From assembly GCA_014529385.2 (NCBI GenBank), contig CM043947.1:103753811-103817810 (forward strand): 64,000 nt of DNA, in the 5' to 3' direction. Each line of letters begins with the position of its first letter. The first letter of the stretch is position 1. The DNA comes from Adiantum capillus-veneris. Lineage: Eukaryota > Streptophyta > Polypodiopsida > Polypodiales > Pteridaceae. The notes under the pieces were generated by a model that worked only from the letters and a program-made list of their open reading frames with translations, made no database searches and was not told the DNA's origin. The position numbers and the translations under genes were made by a program. Shown piece by piece: positions 31,531 to 41,884 of this stretch.

Positions 31531-32477
31531 AAAAATTAAGAGATAATTCTCCTGCCTTGTTGACACTCTAATAAAGCTCTCATAATTATCTTATACTAAT
31601 CTAAGTTTAATTAGTATAATTACCCTAAATTTAAAACCAAAAAGATTAATTTGAGATCTAATATGGCTTAATAAATAATTAAATTAATATCCTCAATCTT
31701 AATCTAAGTAATCAACATAATATTAAGAATTAAGAGAGTAATTTATATTATAAATAAGTTTAATATTCTTAATTAATTAAATAAATCAAGAAAATAAAGA
31801 TAAATTAGCATAATTTTGCGAGTTAAAAAGGGATTAGGCTAATTACCATGGATAATCAGCTAGAGTTTTTGTTCTCTAGTGATTTTTGAGTAGAGTTCTC
31901 TCTATGTGAGAGAGAAATGGCCAGGACTTCGAGTCTTAGAGAAATTGTGAAGGAAGGGGTCCTATTTATACTTTTTCTCGGCCTTTTGGACATTCCCTGA
32001 CTGGAATAGGCAGCTGCTTGCAGCTCAAGAAGCCTCGAAGCTCAAGAAGGTGCCATCTGCTGCTATTCCTGTCCATGGAACGTCCTGCAACCTCCTCGTG
32101 TAGCCTGCTTGATTTAAAAATCAACCCTACTAATTTTTGTTGTTATTTTTTGCTAATTTCATATCTAGGAAGCCTTAGTAAAAGTCTATGCTTAATGATT
32201 AATGTCACCATCAAGTCTATGCTTAAATGATTAATTCAACCATCCAATTTTTCTTAACAATTTAATTTACATCAAACCTTCCGGTGGAACTAGCGGGGTC
32301 AGTTTTTGTCTGATTTTAATTCTAAAAATTCCTAGCCTAAGGTTTGCTGTGCTTAAGATTCCAAAAAAACCATTTCTTATTTCTTTTGAGATAGTGTTTT
32401 TACCTGATGGTAAGACTAATGCTTTCTCCTTAAGCTTTGAGTTTATTCCCGGATGCTAAAAAGGTGGAGACCTTACA
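31531..32477 (-). repeat. 3' LTR (partial) of minus-strand chromovirus
   Basis: Ends ...GGAGACCTTACA on the plus strand, abutting a PPT and preceded on the coding side by a chromodomain. A minus-strand TATA box is at 31961-31970. Its left end meets the neighbouring LTR at 31530 without a visible TGTAAG start, so it is truncated or interrupted there. It does not resemble 39464-40459, so the partner LTR was not identified. Confidence 0.65.
31961..31970 (-). promoter_or_regulatory. TATA box (TATAAATAGG) in LTR
   Basis: Minus-strand TATAAATAGG about 510 bases from the LTR's U3 end, a plausible position. Confidence 0.6.
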
Positions 32478-32494
32478 AATCACCCCAACTTAAG
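32478..32494 (-). other. Polypurine tract region
   Basis: Minus strand CTTAAGTTGGGGTGATT adjoining the LTR start TGTAAGG. A short G-rich PPT just before the LTR is normal for this group. Confidence 0.6.
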
Positions 32495-32513
32495 AATTTG
32501 AGATGCCCTCATC

Positions 32514-32660
32514 TCAACTGAAATTGGGAAACTCTTTGAGAAGAGAGGTTTCCTCTTCCCAAGTGGCATCTTCAATGGGATGATCTTTCGATTTTACCAA
32601 ATGTTCCCTAATTGCGCTATTTCTAAAAGTTTTTTCTCTAGTTTCCAGGATACAATGGGG
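32514..32660 (-). pseudogene. Chromodomain of chromovirus integrase
   Basis: Minus strand encodes REHLVKSKDHPIEDATWEEE followed by LLKEFPNF and a TGA at 32514-32516. This is the chromodomain core; the usual W of VKW is S here. It ends the pol frame just before the PPT. Confidence 0.85.
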
Positions 32661-33700
32661 ATACAATATGGCTGAAGCTCCAACACTCCTTGGTGTTGCA
32701 TTATAATTTGTTCATCCCCCAATGCATGGTTGGGATTTGGGATGTAGGGTTTTAGTAGGCTGACGTGAAATACATCATGGAGTTTGATGTGTTTTCTGAT
32801 AGCTTTAATTTGTAGGCTTGATCACTGATGACCTGAATTATTTCATAAGGACCGCAATACCTGGGACTAAGCTTTTTGAATTTTTCAAGAGATAGGTTGC
32901 TTCTTTTTGGACGTACTCAAAGAAAAACCTTGTCTCCTTGTTTGAAGGTTTGATTAGATCGCTTTTGGTCTGCATAATGCTTTTGATGATCCTTAGCCGC
33001 CTGAATATCTTGTTGTATGGCTTTGGTGTGGGCTTCCATTTCCTCCAACATTTTCTTTTAGGCTTCCACCCTTATAGTAGGGTTTAAAAAATTCAATGGT
33101 GATATGCATCCATGCCCATATAGAGCATTGAAAGGTGACATTCCAATGATTTTATGGAAGGAGGAGTTATAGAAAAATTCTACCAAGGGAGGAAATTGAA
33201 TCCATTTACGGGGTTCTCTACTGCAATAAGCTCGAAGGATATCTTCAATTACTTGGTTTACCCATTTTGTTTGTCATCTGTCTGAGAATGATATGCTGAT
33301 ATCCTAAAGCTTCAAATAGAGCCTTCCAAAACTTGGAAGTGAACTTTGCATCCCTGTCACACTGATAATCCTTTTCGAAAGCCCATGTAGTCTAAAGATC
33401 TCCTTTACAAAGATCCTGCTTATATCTGAGGCTGTATAAGTAGTTTTTACTAGTATTAGATGAGATGCTTTAGTAAGCATATCCACGACTTATATTAGGG
33501 AGTCATACCCTCCTTGAACTGTGGGGAGGCTTGTGATGAAATCCATGCTAATAAATTCCCAGTTCATTTGAGGTATGTCTAAGGGTTGTAGCTTTCCTGG
33601 CATCATCACTCGTTCAACCTTGTTTCTCTCACAAGAGAGGCATTGTTTGATGTATTGAAGTACGTCCTCTTCATTCCGGTTCAGAAGTAGATTTTCCTCA
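32661..33700 (-). pseudogene. Chromovirus integrase, degraded
   Basis: Recognisable in order on the minus strand: C..CERNKVE (zinc-finger end, about 33630), MDFITSLP with the first catalytic Asp, DMLTKASHLILVKTTYTASD (open at 33304-33486), RLHGLSKRIISV where the second catalytic Asp region is mutated, WVNQVIEDILRAY carrying the Glu, then FFYNSSFHKIIGMSPFNALYG and the C-terminal GP.EI region. Multiple stops. It lies next to copy 2 of RNase H. Confidence 0.85.
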
Positions 33701-33872
33701 AGGTATTAAGATTTTTTGCATATCCCAAGTGTCCTAATATTGGAATATCACGACCTTCATGAAGAATTAATTGTTTGAGGAGGTATCCTTAGGAATGTAA
33801 AGCTGTTGTCTGTAGTAAAGAAGACCATCCTCCATAGAATGTTCCTTTACTAGGGCTTTTTATTTTTCTGTT

Positions 33873-34414
33873 GCATCTTCCTGGCTGAGAATTTGAATGA
33901 TTTGAAGACAGGCTTCATCCTTCCGTGAGCATTCCCTAGCCTTATCCAATAAGGGATTATTGGCCGTGGAGATGGCTCCAAGAAAGGATTATCGGCTACG
34001 GGCATCGGCAACTACATTTTCCTTGTTGGGTATGTATATCATTTGAAAATTGTATTCCAGAAGAAGTTATATCCAACTTTTTTGTCTCATGTTAAGGGTT
34101 GGTTGGAAAAAAATCCATTTTAGACACTGGTGATCAGTGATTAGATGAAATTGGCGTCTCAATAGATAATGTCTCCATAATTTGAGAGCATGTATAACAA
34201 CTAATAATTCCAGATCATGAGTTGGATAATTCAATTCATGAAGCCTTAATTTTTTGGAAGTGTAGGAAATTGGTTGGCCTTCCTGTGTTAAGACTCCTCC
34301 TACAACGAGTCCACTTGCATCTGTTACTACCTCAAAATCTTAAGTAAAATCGGGTAGCTTGAGTACAGGAGCGGAGGTGAGGTATTGTTTCAGTTGCTAG
34401 AAACAATCTTCTTG
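33873..34414 (-). pseudogene. Chromovirus RNase H (copy 2), degraded
   Basis: Minus strand keeps FEVVTDASGLVVGGVLTQ-type sequence, a Y.SK....L.. strand region and the QLITDHQ..KW helix (around 34120-34330), across stops. First catalytic Asp is in TDASG. Confidence 0.75.
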
Positions 34415-34985
34415 TTATTTCTCCCATGTAAGCTTAGAGGATTTCTTGAGTAGCTGAGTCACGGGTGCCACAATGAGTGCATAATCCTTGATGAATATTC
34501 TATACCATCCTGTAATACCTAGAAATCCACTAATTTTATTGATAGTTTTGGGTTGTGGCCATTCTATAATGTCCTTAACCTTTGCATAATCCACTGAGAT
34601 TCCCTTAGGAGATATGATAAATCCAAGATAGCTGACTTTCGGAGTGCTAAAGACACATTTGTTCATCTTGGCATACAACTGATGTTGTCGAAGAATACTC
34701 AAGACCTTGCATATGTGTTCATCATGCTCCTTTAGCATCTTTAGCATATACCAATATATCATCAAAGCATACCAGAACAAAATCATCCAGATATTCTGGA
34801 AATATATCCTGCATGAGTCGATTAAAAGTTGTTGGAGCATTTGTAAGGCCAAAAGACATGACTATGAACTCATAGTTCCCATATTGAATGTTGAATGCAG
34901 TCTTGTATATGTCTGCTTCTTTGATCCGGATTTGATAATACCCTAACCTGAGATCAAGTTTTGTGAATATTTTTTCTTTGTGCAA
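34415..34985 (-). pseudogene. Chromovirus reverse transcriptase (copy 2), palm to thumb
   Basis: Two overlapping frames (34722-34985 and 34415-34852) carry [15 protein letters not shown], the [16 protein letters not shown] motif, the catalytic CFDDILVY (YxDD box), then [20 protein letters not shown] and FLGITGWYRIFI. One frameshift lies between, near 34740-34840. Catalytic Asp pair kept. Confidence 0.9.
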
Positions 34986-35163
34986 TCTGTCTAGAAGTTC
35001 GTCTATGCAAGGGATAGGATACTTGTTCTTTACGGACGCCTGATTAAGACCTCGATAATCTATGCAGAGGCGTAAGGATCCATCCTTCTTTTCTGAAACA
35101 AAAAAGGTGCTCCTTGGAAGAAATACTTGGTCAGATGAACCTTTTCTTGATTAGTTTTCGAAG

Positions 35164-35373
35164 CTATTCTTTGAGTTCTATGGATTTAGGTAGATACATT
35201 TTGTAAGGTCTTTTGGAAATAGGTTCACTGCCTGGAAAAGTTTCTCTCTCATGGTCTATGTCCCTTGGGGGAGGTAAATTTGAGAGGTCCTCTGGAAACA
35301 CATCTAAAAATTTCTTAAGCCACTCCGAAAGTTGGTTGGCCTCTGATTGCTCGGCTTTGTTTAGTTTTACCAT
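35164..35373 (-). pseudogene. Chromovirus RT N-terminal lead-in (copy 2)
   Basis: Encodes FLDVFPEDLSNLPPPRDIDH, then PGSEPISKRPYKM, the canonical chromovirus RT entry. The next section up to 34985 is broken by frameshifts. Confidence 0.88.
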
Positions 35374-35419
35374 GAATATATGTTGTCCCTTAGGTAGACC
35401 TATAATGAGTCTACTAGCC

Positions 35420-35707
35420 TTAACTAGATGGGATTTTGGCTTTATTACATCCCTGAACTAAAATTTCCTCCTCTAACTTATTTCTAGATGATAAACTACC
35501 TTTGGCACAGTGACTGTGTGCTTGATTTTTGATTAGCCAATCCATTCCCAAGATACCATCGTAGATTCCAACAAGTAGGGTGTGGAAGTAAGATGATGTA
35601 GAAACTCCTCCTAATTCAAATTCTACTTTTCCAATTGAATGTTGAGAAAGGACTTCTTTCCCGTTTGCTAATTCCACTACCATTCTTTTAACTGGGTATT
35701 GATTCAA
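35420..35707 (-). pseudogene. Chromovirus protease (copy 2)
   Basis: MVVELANGKEVLSQ and YDGILGMDWLIKNQAH are the second half of the retropepsin fold (ILGMDWL). The D[ST]G active site would lie upstream and is absent, because the duplicated block starts after it. Confidence 0.85.
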
Positions 35708-35718
35708 CTTATTCTTCC

Positions 35719-35982
35719 TTAAACATTTTTTTTTTTTGCGTCTTCCTGACTGAGATTTTCAATTATTTGAAGATAGGCTTTATCCTTCTGTGAGCATTGC
35801 CTAACCTTATCCAATATGGGATTATTGGTTATGGAGACGGCTCCAAGAAAGGATTTTCGGCTAAGGGCATTAAAAACTACATTTTCCTTGCCGGATCTAT
35901 ATATCATTTGAAAATCATATTCTTGAAGAAGTTCTATCCAACATCTTTGTCTCATGTTAAGGGTTGGTTGGAAAAAATTCAT
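35719..35982 (-). pseudogene. Chromovirus RNase H C-terminal part (copy 1)
   Basis: RQRCWIELLQEYDFQMIYRSGKENVV is the conserved end of the RNase H domain (normally N-x-VADALSR; here N-x-VFNALSR). It ends in the A/T-rich junction with copy 2. Confidence 0.85.
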
Positions 35983-36078
35983 TTTAGACTCTGGTGATCA
36001 GTGATTAGTTGAAATTGGCGTTCCAATAGATAATGTCTCCATAATTTGAGGGCATGTATAACAACTAATAATTCCAGA

Positions 36079-36456
36079 TCATGAGTTGGATAATTCAATA
36101 TGAAGCCTTACTTTTTTGGAAGTGTAGGCAACTGGTCGGCCTTTCTGTGTTAAGACTCCTCCTACAACGAGTCCACTTGCATCTGTTACTACCTCAAAAG
36201 TGTGAGTAAAATGGGGCAAACCAAGTACGGGAGTGGAGGTAAGGTATTGTTTCAGTTGCTGGAAGCAATCTTCTTGTTCTTTATCCCATGTAAGCTTAGA
36301 GGATTTCTTGAGTAGCTGAGTCAAGGGTGCCGCAATGAGTGCATAATCCTTGACGAATATTCTATACCATCGTGTAATACCTAGAAATCCTCTAATCTCA
36401 CTAATAGTTTTGGGTTGTGGCCATTCTATAATGTCCTTAACCTTTGTAGGATCCAC
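36079..36456 (-). pseudogene. Chromovirus RT thumb and RNase H start (copy 1)
   Basis: IEWPQPKTISEIRGFLGITRWY and KEQEDCFQQLKQYL (thumb/connection), then VVTDASGLVVGGVLTQKGRPVAY (RNase H start, catalytic Asp in TDASG). Confidence 0.9.
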
Positions 36457-36524
36457 TGCGATTCCCTTAGGACATGTGATAAATCAAAGATAACTGACTT
36501 TCGGAGTGCTAAAGACACATTTGT

Positions 36525-36962
36525 TCATCTTGGCATACAAATGATGTTGTCAAAGATACTCAAGATCTTGCATACATGTTCCTCATGCTCCTTAGGATCT
36601 TTAGAATATACCAATATATAATCAAAGAATATCAAAACAAAATCATCCAGATATTCTCGAAATATATCCTGCATGAGCCGATTAAAAGTTGATGGAGCAT
36701 TTGTAAGGCCAAAAGGCATGACTATCAACTCATAGTGCCCGTATCAAGTGTTGAATGCAGTCTTGTATATGTTTTCTTCTTTGATCCGGATTTGATGACA
36801 CCCTGACCTGAGATCGATTTTTGTTAATATTTCTACTCTGTGCAATCTATCTAGAAGTTTGCCTATGCGAGGGATAGGATACTTGTTCTTTATGGACACC
36901 TGATTAAGGCCTTGATAATCTATGCACAAATGTAAGGATCCATCCTTCTTTTTCTGAAACAA
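36525..36962 (-). pseudogene. Chromovirus RT palm (copy 1)
   Basis: Two frames: 36744-36962 with [29 protein letters not shown] and [13 protein letters not shown]; 36525-36728 with [16 protein letters not shown] and [15 protein letters not shown]. In the YxDD box the second Asp has become Tyr (FFDY), so this copy is catalytically dead, unlike copy 2. Confidence 0.9.
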
Positions 36963-37015
36963 AACAAGGGAGAAATACTTGGTCGAATGAACCCTTGCTC
37001 GATTAGTTGTCGAAG

Positions 37016-37216
37016 CTATTCTTTGAGTTCTATGGCTTTAGGTAGAGACATTTTGTAAGGTCTTTTGGAAATAGGTTCACTGCCTGGAAAAGTTTCTATC
37101 TCATGGTCTATGTCCCTTGGGGGAGGTAAATCCTCTAGAAACACATCTGAAAATTTCCTAAGCCACTCCGGAAGTTGGTTGGCCTCTGATTGATCGGCTT
37201 TGTTTAGTTTTACCAT
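37016..37216 (-). pseudogene. Chromovirus RT lead-in (copy 1)
   Basis: FSDVFLEDLPPPRDIDHEIET, then [19 protein letters not shown]. Same as copy 2 but shorter by a few codons before PPPRD. Confidence 0.88.
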
Positions 37217-37262
37217 GAATATTTTTTGTCACTTAGGTAGACCTATAATGAGTCTACTAGCC

Positions 37263-37550
37263 TTAACTAGATAGGATTTTGGCTTTATTACATCCCTGAA
37301 CTAATATTTCCTCCTCTATCTTATTTCTAGAGGATAAACTACCTTTGGCATAGTAAATGTGTGCTTGATTTTTGATTAGCCAATCCATTCCCAAGATACC
37401 ATCGTAGATTCCAACAGGTAGGGTGTGGAAGTAAGATGATGTAGAAACTCCTCCTAATTCAAATTCTACTTTTCCAGTTGAATGTTGAGAAAGAACTTCT
37501 TTCCCGTTTGCTAATTCCACTACCATTCTTTTGACTGGGTACTGACTCAA
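37263..37550 (-). pseudogene. Chromovirus protease, second half (copy 1)
   Basis: Nearly identical to 35420-35707 (about 88 of 95 residues). The active-site half continues upstream around 37560-37690, where DNPG- and C-rich stretches suggest the region is decayed. Confidence 0.85.
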
Positions 37551-37719
37551 CTTAAGCTTCCTTAAACATTTTGGAGGAAGAAAAGAATGGCTGCTACCAC
37601 AAGCTATAAGTAATTCAAACTTTTCTCCTTGTCAGTTTGCCGTAGTTTGAATGACTGCAGATTGCTGGCACACTCCAGGATTGTCAATTGCGGCAAACAA
37701 GGTTGCTCTTTCATCTTCC

Positions 37720-37970
37720 TCATTCATTAGAGTAGGCTCTCCTATTGCTGCATAAGCTTGGGCTCCTCTTCCACTTCCTCTTCCTCTTCCCCCTGCCACA
37801 TCCTCTGTGTCTTCCTCCTCTTTGAAAGTTACCTTGGTTGGCTTGAGGTTGACGGTTGGGCCTAGTCATATCTCTAGGGTCTAACTCTTGAGGATAGTTG
37901 CACTTGTAGTGTCCCATCTGACCGCATCCATAACATCTTATATGAGGGAAAGTTTGATTCAGAGTTGCTG
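37720..37970 (-). pseudogene. Chromovirus gag zinc-knuckle region
   Basis: Minus strand encodes CYGCGQMGHYKCNY, a CCHC-like knuckle with the last Cys displaced (H-x2-C), then a proline/asparagine and a lysine/arginine-rich tail. Fits the nucleocapsid part of gag. Confidence 0.8.
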
Positions 37971-38186
37971 CAGCGTTACTGTACGTGGTTGGATTCCTTG
38001 GTTAAAATTTCCTCCAGCTCTTCCTCTATAATTTCCATAGTTGGGATAGTTTTTGGTGGGGTTGGTCTGCAAGAGGTTTGTACCTAAGAAGGACAACCTG
38101 GATTGATATAGGTCTGATGGCTTTGAGACGTGTGCTCAAGGGTTTGTTGAGACCTTGACAGAATCAGGCAATTTGTTGTTCCATGG

Positions 38187-38610
38187 TCATCTAAGGAGCA
38201 TAACATCGTAAAGATACAAACTTTGTATAGTACTCCTCCAACAAAATCCCCAACTGGCGTAGAACAAGAATTCATTCATCTTAATGGCTTGGTGACTAGG
38301 ATGAACATAACGTTCTATAATGGCCTGCTTCATCTTCTCCCAAGTTGGCTTATTAGTGGGATTATCTCTACAGTGTTGTTTCCACCACAACTTGGCATCC
38401 CCATTAAGACGGAACATACACGGAACATACCCAACATTGTTTGGTTTCCTTGAGCAGTTCCTATGGCTATGAAATAATCATCCATAGCTTCTAACCATGC
38501 TTCTGCATCTCACTCTAGATTGGGCCCTTCTCCCTTAAAGACAGGGAGCTGGACTTACTTTAATTGTAGTTTCTTTTCTTGTGTGATAATGTAGAGGCTA
38601 TTTGTGCGAG
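38187..38610 (-). pseudogene. Chromovirus gag capsid region
   Basis: Open at 38187-38417 and readable upstream: AEAWLEAMDDYF (about 38490), then GDAKLWWKQHCRDNP and WEKMKQAIIERYVHPSH, the retrotransposon Gag core with its conserved W pair. Frame changes near 38420 and after 38190. Upstream, near 38600, a polar N-terminal segment remains. Confidence 0.85.
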
Positions 38611-38828
38611 GGTTAACCTGTGATTAACTTAGGGAGTTTAGTGTTTATTTAATTTCTCTTTACTTTACTTATTACCAAAACATTTAGCACTTCATTCACA
38701 TTGCAATGATCAAACAGTAAATCCACTAATCTTTATTCCAATAACAAGACATATAGTATTCCAGAAAACTCATGGTATGTACAATGACTGATACAAGAAA
38801 ACTAATATATACAAAGACATCAAACCTC
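38611..38828. other. AT-rich gap between unknown ORF and gag
   Basis: No open frame. Separates gag from the 158-codon ORF. Confidence 0.5.
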
Positions 38829-39305
38829 CTATAACAAAAGACTATGCACCATGGGCAAGTTGGATACAAGATCAGAAAATACAACATCTCTAGGTCCTCT
38901 AAAGCTAGGACCTACCCTCAAATGCCTAATTTTTCTTGGGTAGACTATGGTAGCTACTTGATCAAATACCCATTGGTTTTGTGACACTAAAACACCACCA
39001 TCTATTGCTATCTTCTCATTTGGATCTTCTGTTCCTGTGAAGAGGTATACTTCAATTACTCGAAGCTCCTCTACCCATTTGAGTCTTTTGAGATTTAAAC
39101 CAAATCCTTCCAGCTCCCTCGCATCTATGAGAAAAACTCCACCAAACCTTCCCCAGCTAATTTCCCAAGTGGGTGGGGAAAACATGTAATCCAATAGCTT
39201 CATTAAACTCTTATGTACTTTGTATTTTCGGGATGTGCATGCTCCCATAAACATGATGTTGAAGACCAAAAACTTGCGCAAGGCTTGATGGAATTCTTTC
39301 TGCAC
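38829..39305 (-). CDS. Unknown 158-codon ORF between PBS-like site and gag
   Basis: Uninterrupted for 158 codons in a region where every neighbouring frame is broken. The first codon is GTG at 39305, so the true start is unclear; it may be further upstream in the same open frame or at an internal ATG. The product is basic and hydrophobic-rich with tryptophans (PPTWEISWGRFGGVFLIDARE) and a basic stretch (YPRKIRHLRVGPSFRGPRD). No zinc knuckle, protease or polymerase motif is visible. It sits on the same strand as the chromovirus, after a PBS-like site. The upstream sequence TTTTCTCTGTGCAG would also pass as a 3' splice site. I do not recognise the family. Confidence 0.45.
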   Translation of the reverse strand: MQKEFHQALRKFLVFNIMFMGACTSRKYKVHKSLMKLLDYMFSPPTWEISWGRFGGVFLIDARELEGFGLNLKRLKWVEELRVIEVYLFTGTEDPNEKIAIDGGVLVSQNQWVFDQVATIVYPRKIRHLRVGPSFRGPRDVVFSDLVSNLPMVHSLLL

Positions 39306-39334
39306 AGAGAAAAGACAATGTTTGTCTTTTCTCT
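39306..39334 (+). repeat. Perfect 13 bp inverted repeat with 3-base loop
   Basis: AGAGAAAAGACAA, loop TGT, then TTGTCTTTTCTCT. It sits at the very start of the unknown ORF on the minus strand and could form a stable hairpin in the RNA leader. Confidence 0.9.
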
Positions 39335-39447
39335 TTCTCTCTCATATTTCCATCACACTCTTTTAATCACTTTTTAAAAAATGAAAACCCAATTTTTTTC
39401 TAGTATCTTAATGTTTTTTCTCTAGGTCCAAAACCTTAATTAACCTT

Positions 39448-39459
39448 GCTCTAATACCC
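39448..39459 (-). other. Degenerate iMet-type primer-binding site
   Basis: Plus strand GCTCTAATACCC resembles GCTCTGATACCA (reverse of the iMet PBS) with changes, four bases before a TGTAAGATCC LTR start. Confidence 0.55.
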
Positions 39460-39463
39460 GGCT

Positions 39464-40459
39464 TGTAAGATCCCCATCCCACCAAGACAAAGATTGGGAT
39501 GCGGTCCTTGATAGGTGTCTAGGCCTATTGAAAGTCATTGTCTCTAAACAAGAAAAATCGAGGGAATAGACTTTTACCATTGACAATGGCTTGGGTCTAT
39601 ATCCCTAGAAGAAGACCTAGTCCTGTCTCACATTGGAAACATGACAATATTTAAAAATCTAAGACTATTTTAGCCCTATAACTTCAACAATTTGGGCCAA
39701 GGTATTCTCAACCAACGCTTTTCCTCCCCTAACAATATGTGAGGGCACAACCACAAGTGAACTCCTCTTCAAATTGGAGAAGTTTACTAAATGTTTTTAG
39801 TGCGTGGGAATGGATAGTTACCTGACTAATCAGGTCCACCCGTCCATGATTGACAACCTTAGTCACTCCCCACTTACCACCCCGCACTCACACATGATCC
39901 TTTTGTTTCCTAATTACTACCACATGTTTTTTAACACTTAAAATAATGAATTCCTTTTTAACTTCTCATCACAGTTATTCATTAAGACAAGTCATTGAAA
40001 TCAACATTGAAAAGCATTCTTTTAGCAAACAAACATCTTTAAACTTAAGACAAGGTACGGTCACTTATAATATATCTTGAAAAATCTTGACATGTACTCC
40101 ACTTGTCTCAAGCGCACCTATACATGGGTGAACAGTAACACTCTTCCTTATTTATAAACAGGGTGGAAACCCATCATCCAAAAGTTCGGGGTGCCCATAT
40201 GCCAGTACCAGTTGCCCATACAACTGGGTGGTTCCCCTAGGATAAAAATGATATTCTAAGTAGTATTCACAAACATACACATGTAGGAGGTACAATCTCT
40301 ACATAGATGGGGGAAACCGACTCATTAGTGGCTGACCAATTCACCTGAAGCAAAAATATTCCAAGGAATCAGAGGCGTCTTGAGACAAGCTGTCTTAAGA
40401 CCAATCATTCTTTCCTAAGTCAACCAGCCTTATCCCAAACATTTTCTTCCTAACTTACA
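39464..40459 (-). repeat. LTR-like segment, probable 5' LTR
   Basis: Starts TGTAAGATCCCC after the PBS-like site and may end ...AACTTACA at 40459, giving inverted TGTAAG/CTTACA termini. A minus-strand TATA-like sequence (TATAAATAAGG) is at 40148-40158. It does not match the LTR at 31531-32477, so either the pair has diverged beyond recognition or two elements are joined. Confidence 0.5.
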
Positions 40460-40583
40460 AACAAGTGCTCGTGGGTTTCTTGGAAGATGTCTTTGTTTCG
40501 GTCAGTTTTACTTTTCCTAATTCCTTACTCCCTCTTTACGTATGCAATGTTAACAATTAAAGAAAACCTTGAATTAACTAAAC

Positions 40584-40766
40584 TTAATCATAACGAAGAC
40601 CCACGTGGGACTGATCTGGCATTTGTTGTAGTACTGGGGCTTGTACACTCTCATCAGTAAGCCTACTACTAGGCCCTGCTTCGTTGTCGTACGACACTCT
40701 AGTTCTTTTTGGAGCTCCTTCCTCATCATCAAATGTAGGATTGGCTCGAGTCCTTTTAGGTGCCAT
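40584..40766 (-). pseudogene. gypsy gag N-terminal fragment
   Basis: MAPKRTRANPTFDDEEGAPK followed by a polar stretch is the usual start of chromovirus gag proteins. It ends after 60 codons, and the rest of gag does not follow, so it is a relic of another copy truncated near the LTR-like segment. Confidence 0.55.
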
Positions 40767-41311
40767 AACTTCTTATCCTTATAAAAAAGAAAGTCTAATC
40801 ATTAGGTAAATCATCCAAAAGCTAGACTTAACCTTTGTCTTCAACCTTAACTCAATCAAGGTTAAATTTGTAGTCTTAATTGGTAAATTCTTGACCTATT
40901 AATTTCTTATTTGCCTATATAGGTATGATAATGTTTTCCAAAGCTTCCCTAAGGGCTCTCCTAATTTTCTTATATTTTTTAATATCTTTTCTTTAATTTC
41001 CCCATCGAATTTTAAGCTTGGAATATACTTATTTTGAGCTTAATATTTATTCTATTTATTTTCTCTTAATGATTTCAATTTCTCAACTTTATATTGCTAA
41101 TTTCCACTTACTATAATTTTCCTAGAAACTTTTGATCACAAAGTCTATTTATTTTCATTAATCTTTAACTGAAAATAGGGCTTTTGGTCAATAATAATTT
41201 CCTTATTGCATATGGTATTATTATCACAAGTAGATAATGATATTTATAAACTTTGACAATTATCTTTTAATTTTCCAGCATAATTGTCTAATTTTCCCAT
41301 TTCTTTTTCGA

Positions 41312-41646
41312 TCTAATTTGACTTACATAAATATCTATATTAATTTCCTAACCTTAACATAATTATCATGGCTATTTTATCATGTAAAATAACTCTGATA
41401 AATAGGATCTAATTATCTAACATGATTTACTAGTTTCCCCCTTTAATTTTTAGCTAGAATGAGTGTAATTTGATTGAGATAAATAGCTATATTAATTTTC
41501 TAATCTTAAGATAATTATCACGGCTTTTTTATCATGTGATATAACTCTCATAAATAGCATCTAATTATCTAACATGATTTACTAATTTCCCCCTTTAATT
41601 TTTAGCTAGAATAAGTCTAATTTGACTTTGATAAATAGCTATAGCG
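41312..41646 (+). repeat. 152 bp tandem repeat, 2.2 copies
   Basis: Units start TCTAATTTGACTTACATAAA (41312), TGTAATTTGATTGAGATAAA (41464) and TCTAATTTGACTTTGATAAA (41616, partial). AT-rich, about 90% alike. No coding content. Confidence 0.9.
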
Positions 41647-41884
41647 TATTGTTAACTCGTTGACATGGATGTGTTCTTCTTGGTTGAGTTTTTTCTCCAT
41701 GTATGGGAGCCACTTATGAAGGTACTTGTTGCAGTTGCATTTCATCAAGAATTTTGGAATCCACTTTTGATGCACTTTATTCTAGTAACGCTAACATTGG
41801 TTCTTGGGTCTTTGATCTGGACAATCATAAAACCGTGCCTTTGTTAAAGTGTTTTTCACATCACCTACTGGGTTCTTGTTATTT

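Larger units (their letters stand above)
33873..35728 (-). repeat. Tandem duplication copy 2: protease-RT-RNase H
   Basis: Matches 35738-37575 with an offset of about 1850-1865 bases and roughly 90% identity by eye. It contains a protease (35707-35420), RT and RNase H. The junction with copy 1 at 35726-35741 is a T/A-rich run joining protease N-terminus to RNase H end. Confidence 0.9.
35738..37575 (-). repeat. Tandem duplication copy 1: protease-RT-RNase H
   Basis: Upstream copy in element orientation, immediately followed by copy 2. Same domain content and order. Confidence 0.9.
31531..39463 (-). mobile_element. Ty3/gypsy chromovirus with internal tandem duplication
   Basis: Minus-strand order from right to left: PBS-like sequence, a 158-codon unknown ORF, gag, protease-RT-RNase H (copy 1), protease-RT-RNase H again (copy 2), integrase, chromodomain, PPT, LTR. 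The duplicated block is about 1.85 kb. RT motifs ([19 protein letters not shown]-like, MPFGLTNAP) and the chromodomain place it among plant chromoviruses. Many stops make it non-functional. Confidence 0.85.
40460..41884. other. No complete gene; AT-rich with a 152 bp repeat and a gag N-terminus
   Basis: Apart from the short gag-like frame at 40584-40766 and the tandem repeat at 41312-41646, only short unremarkable frames on both strands. Confidence 0.5.
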
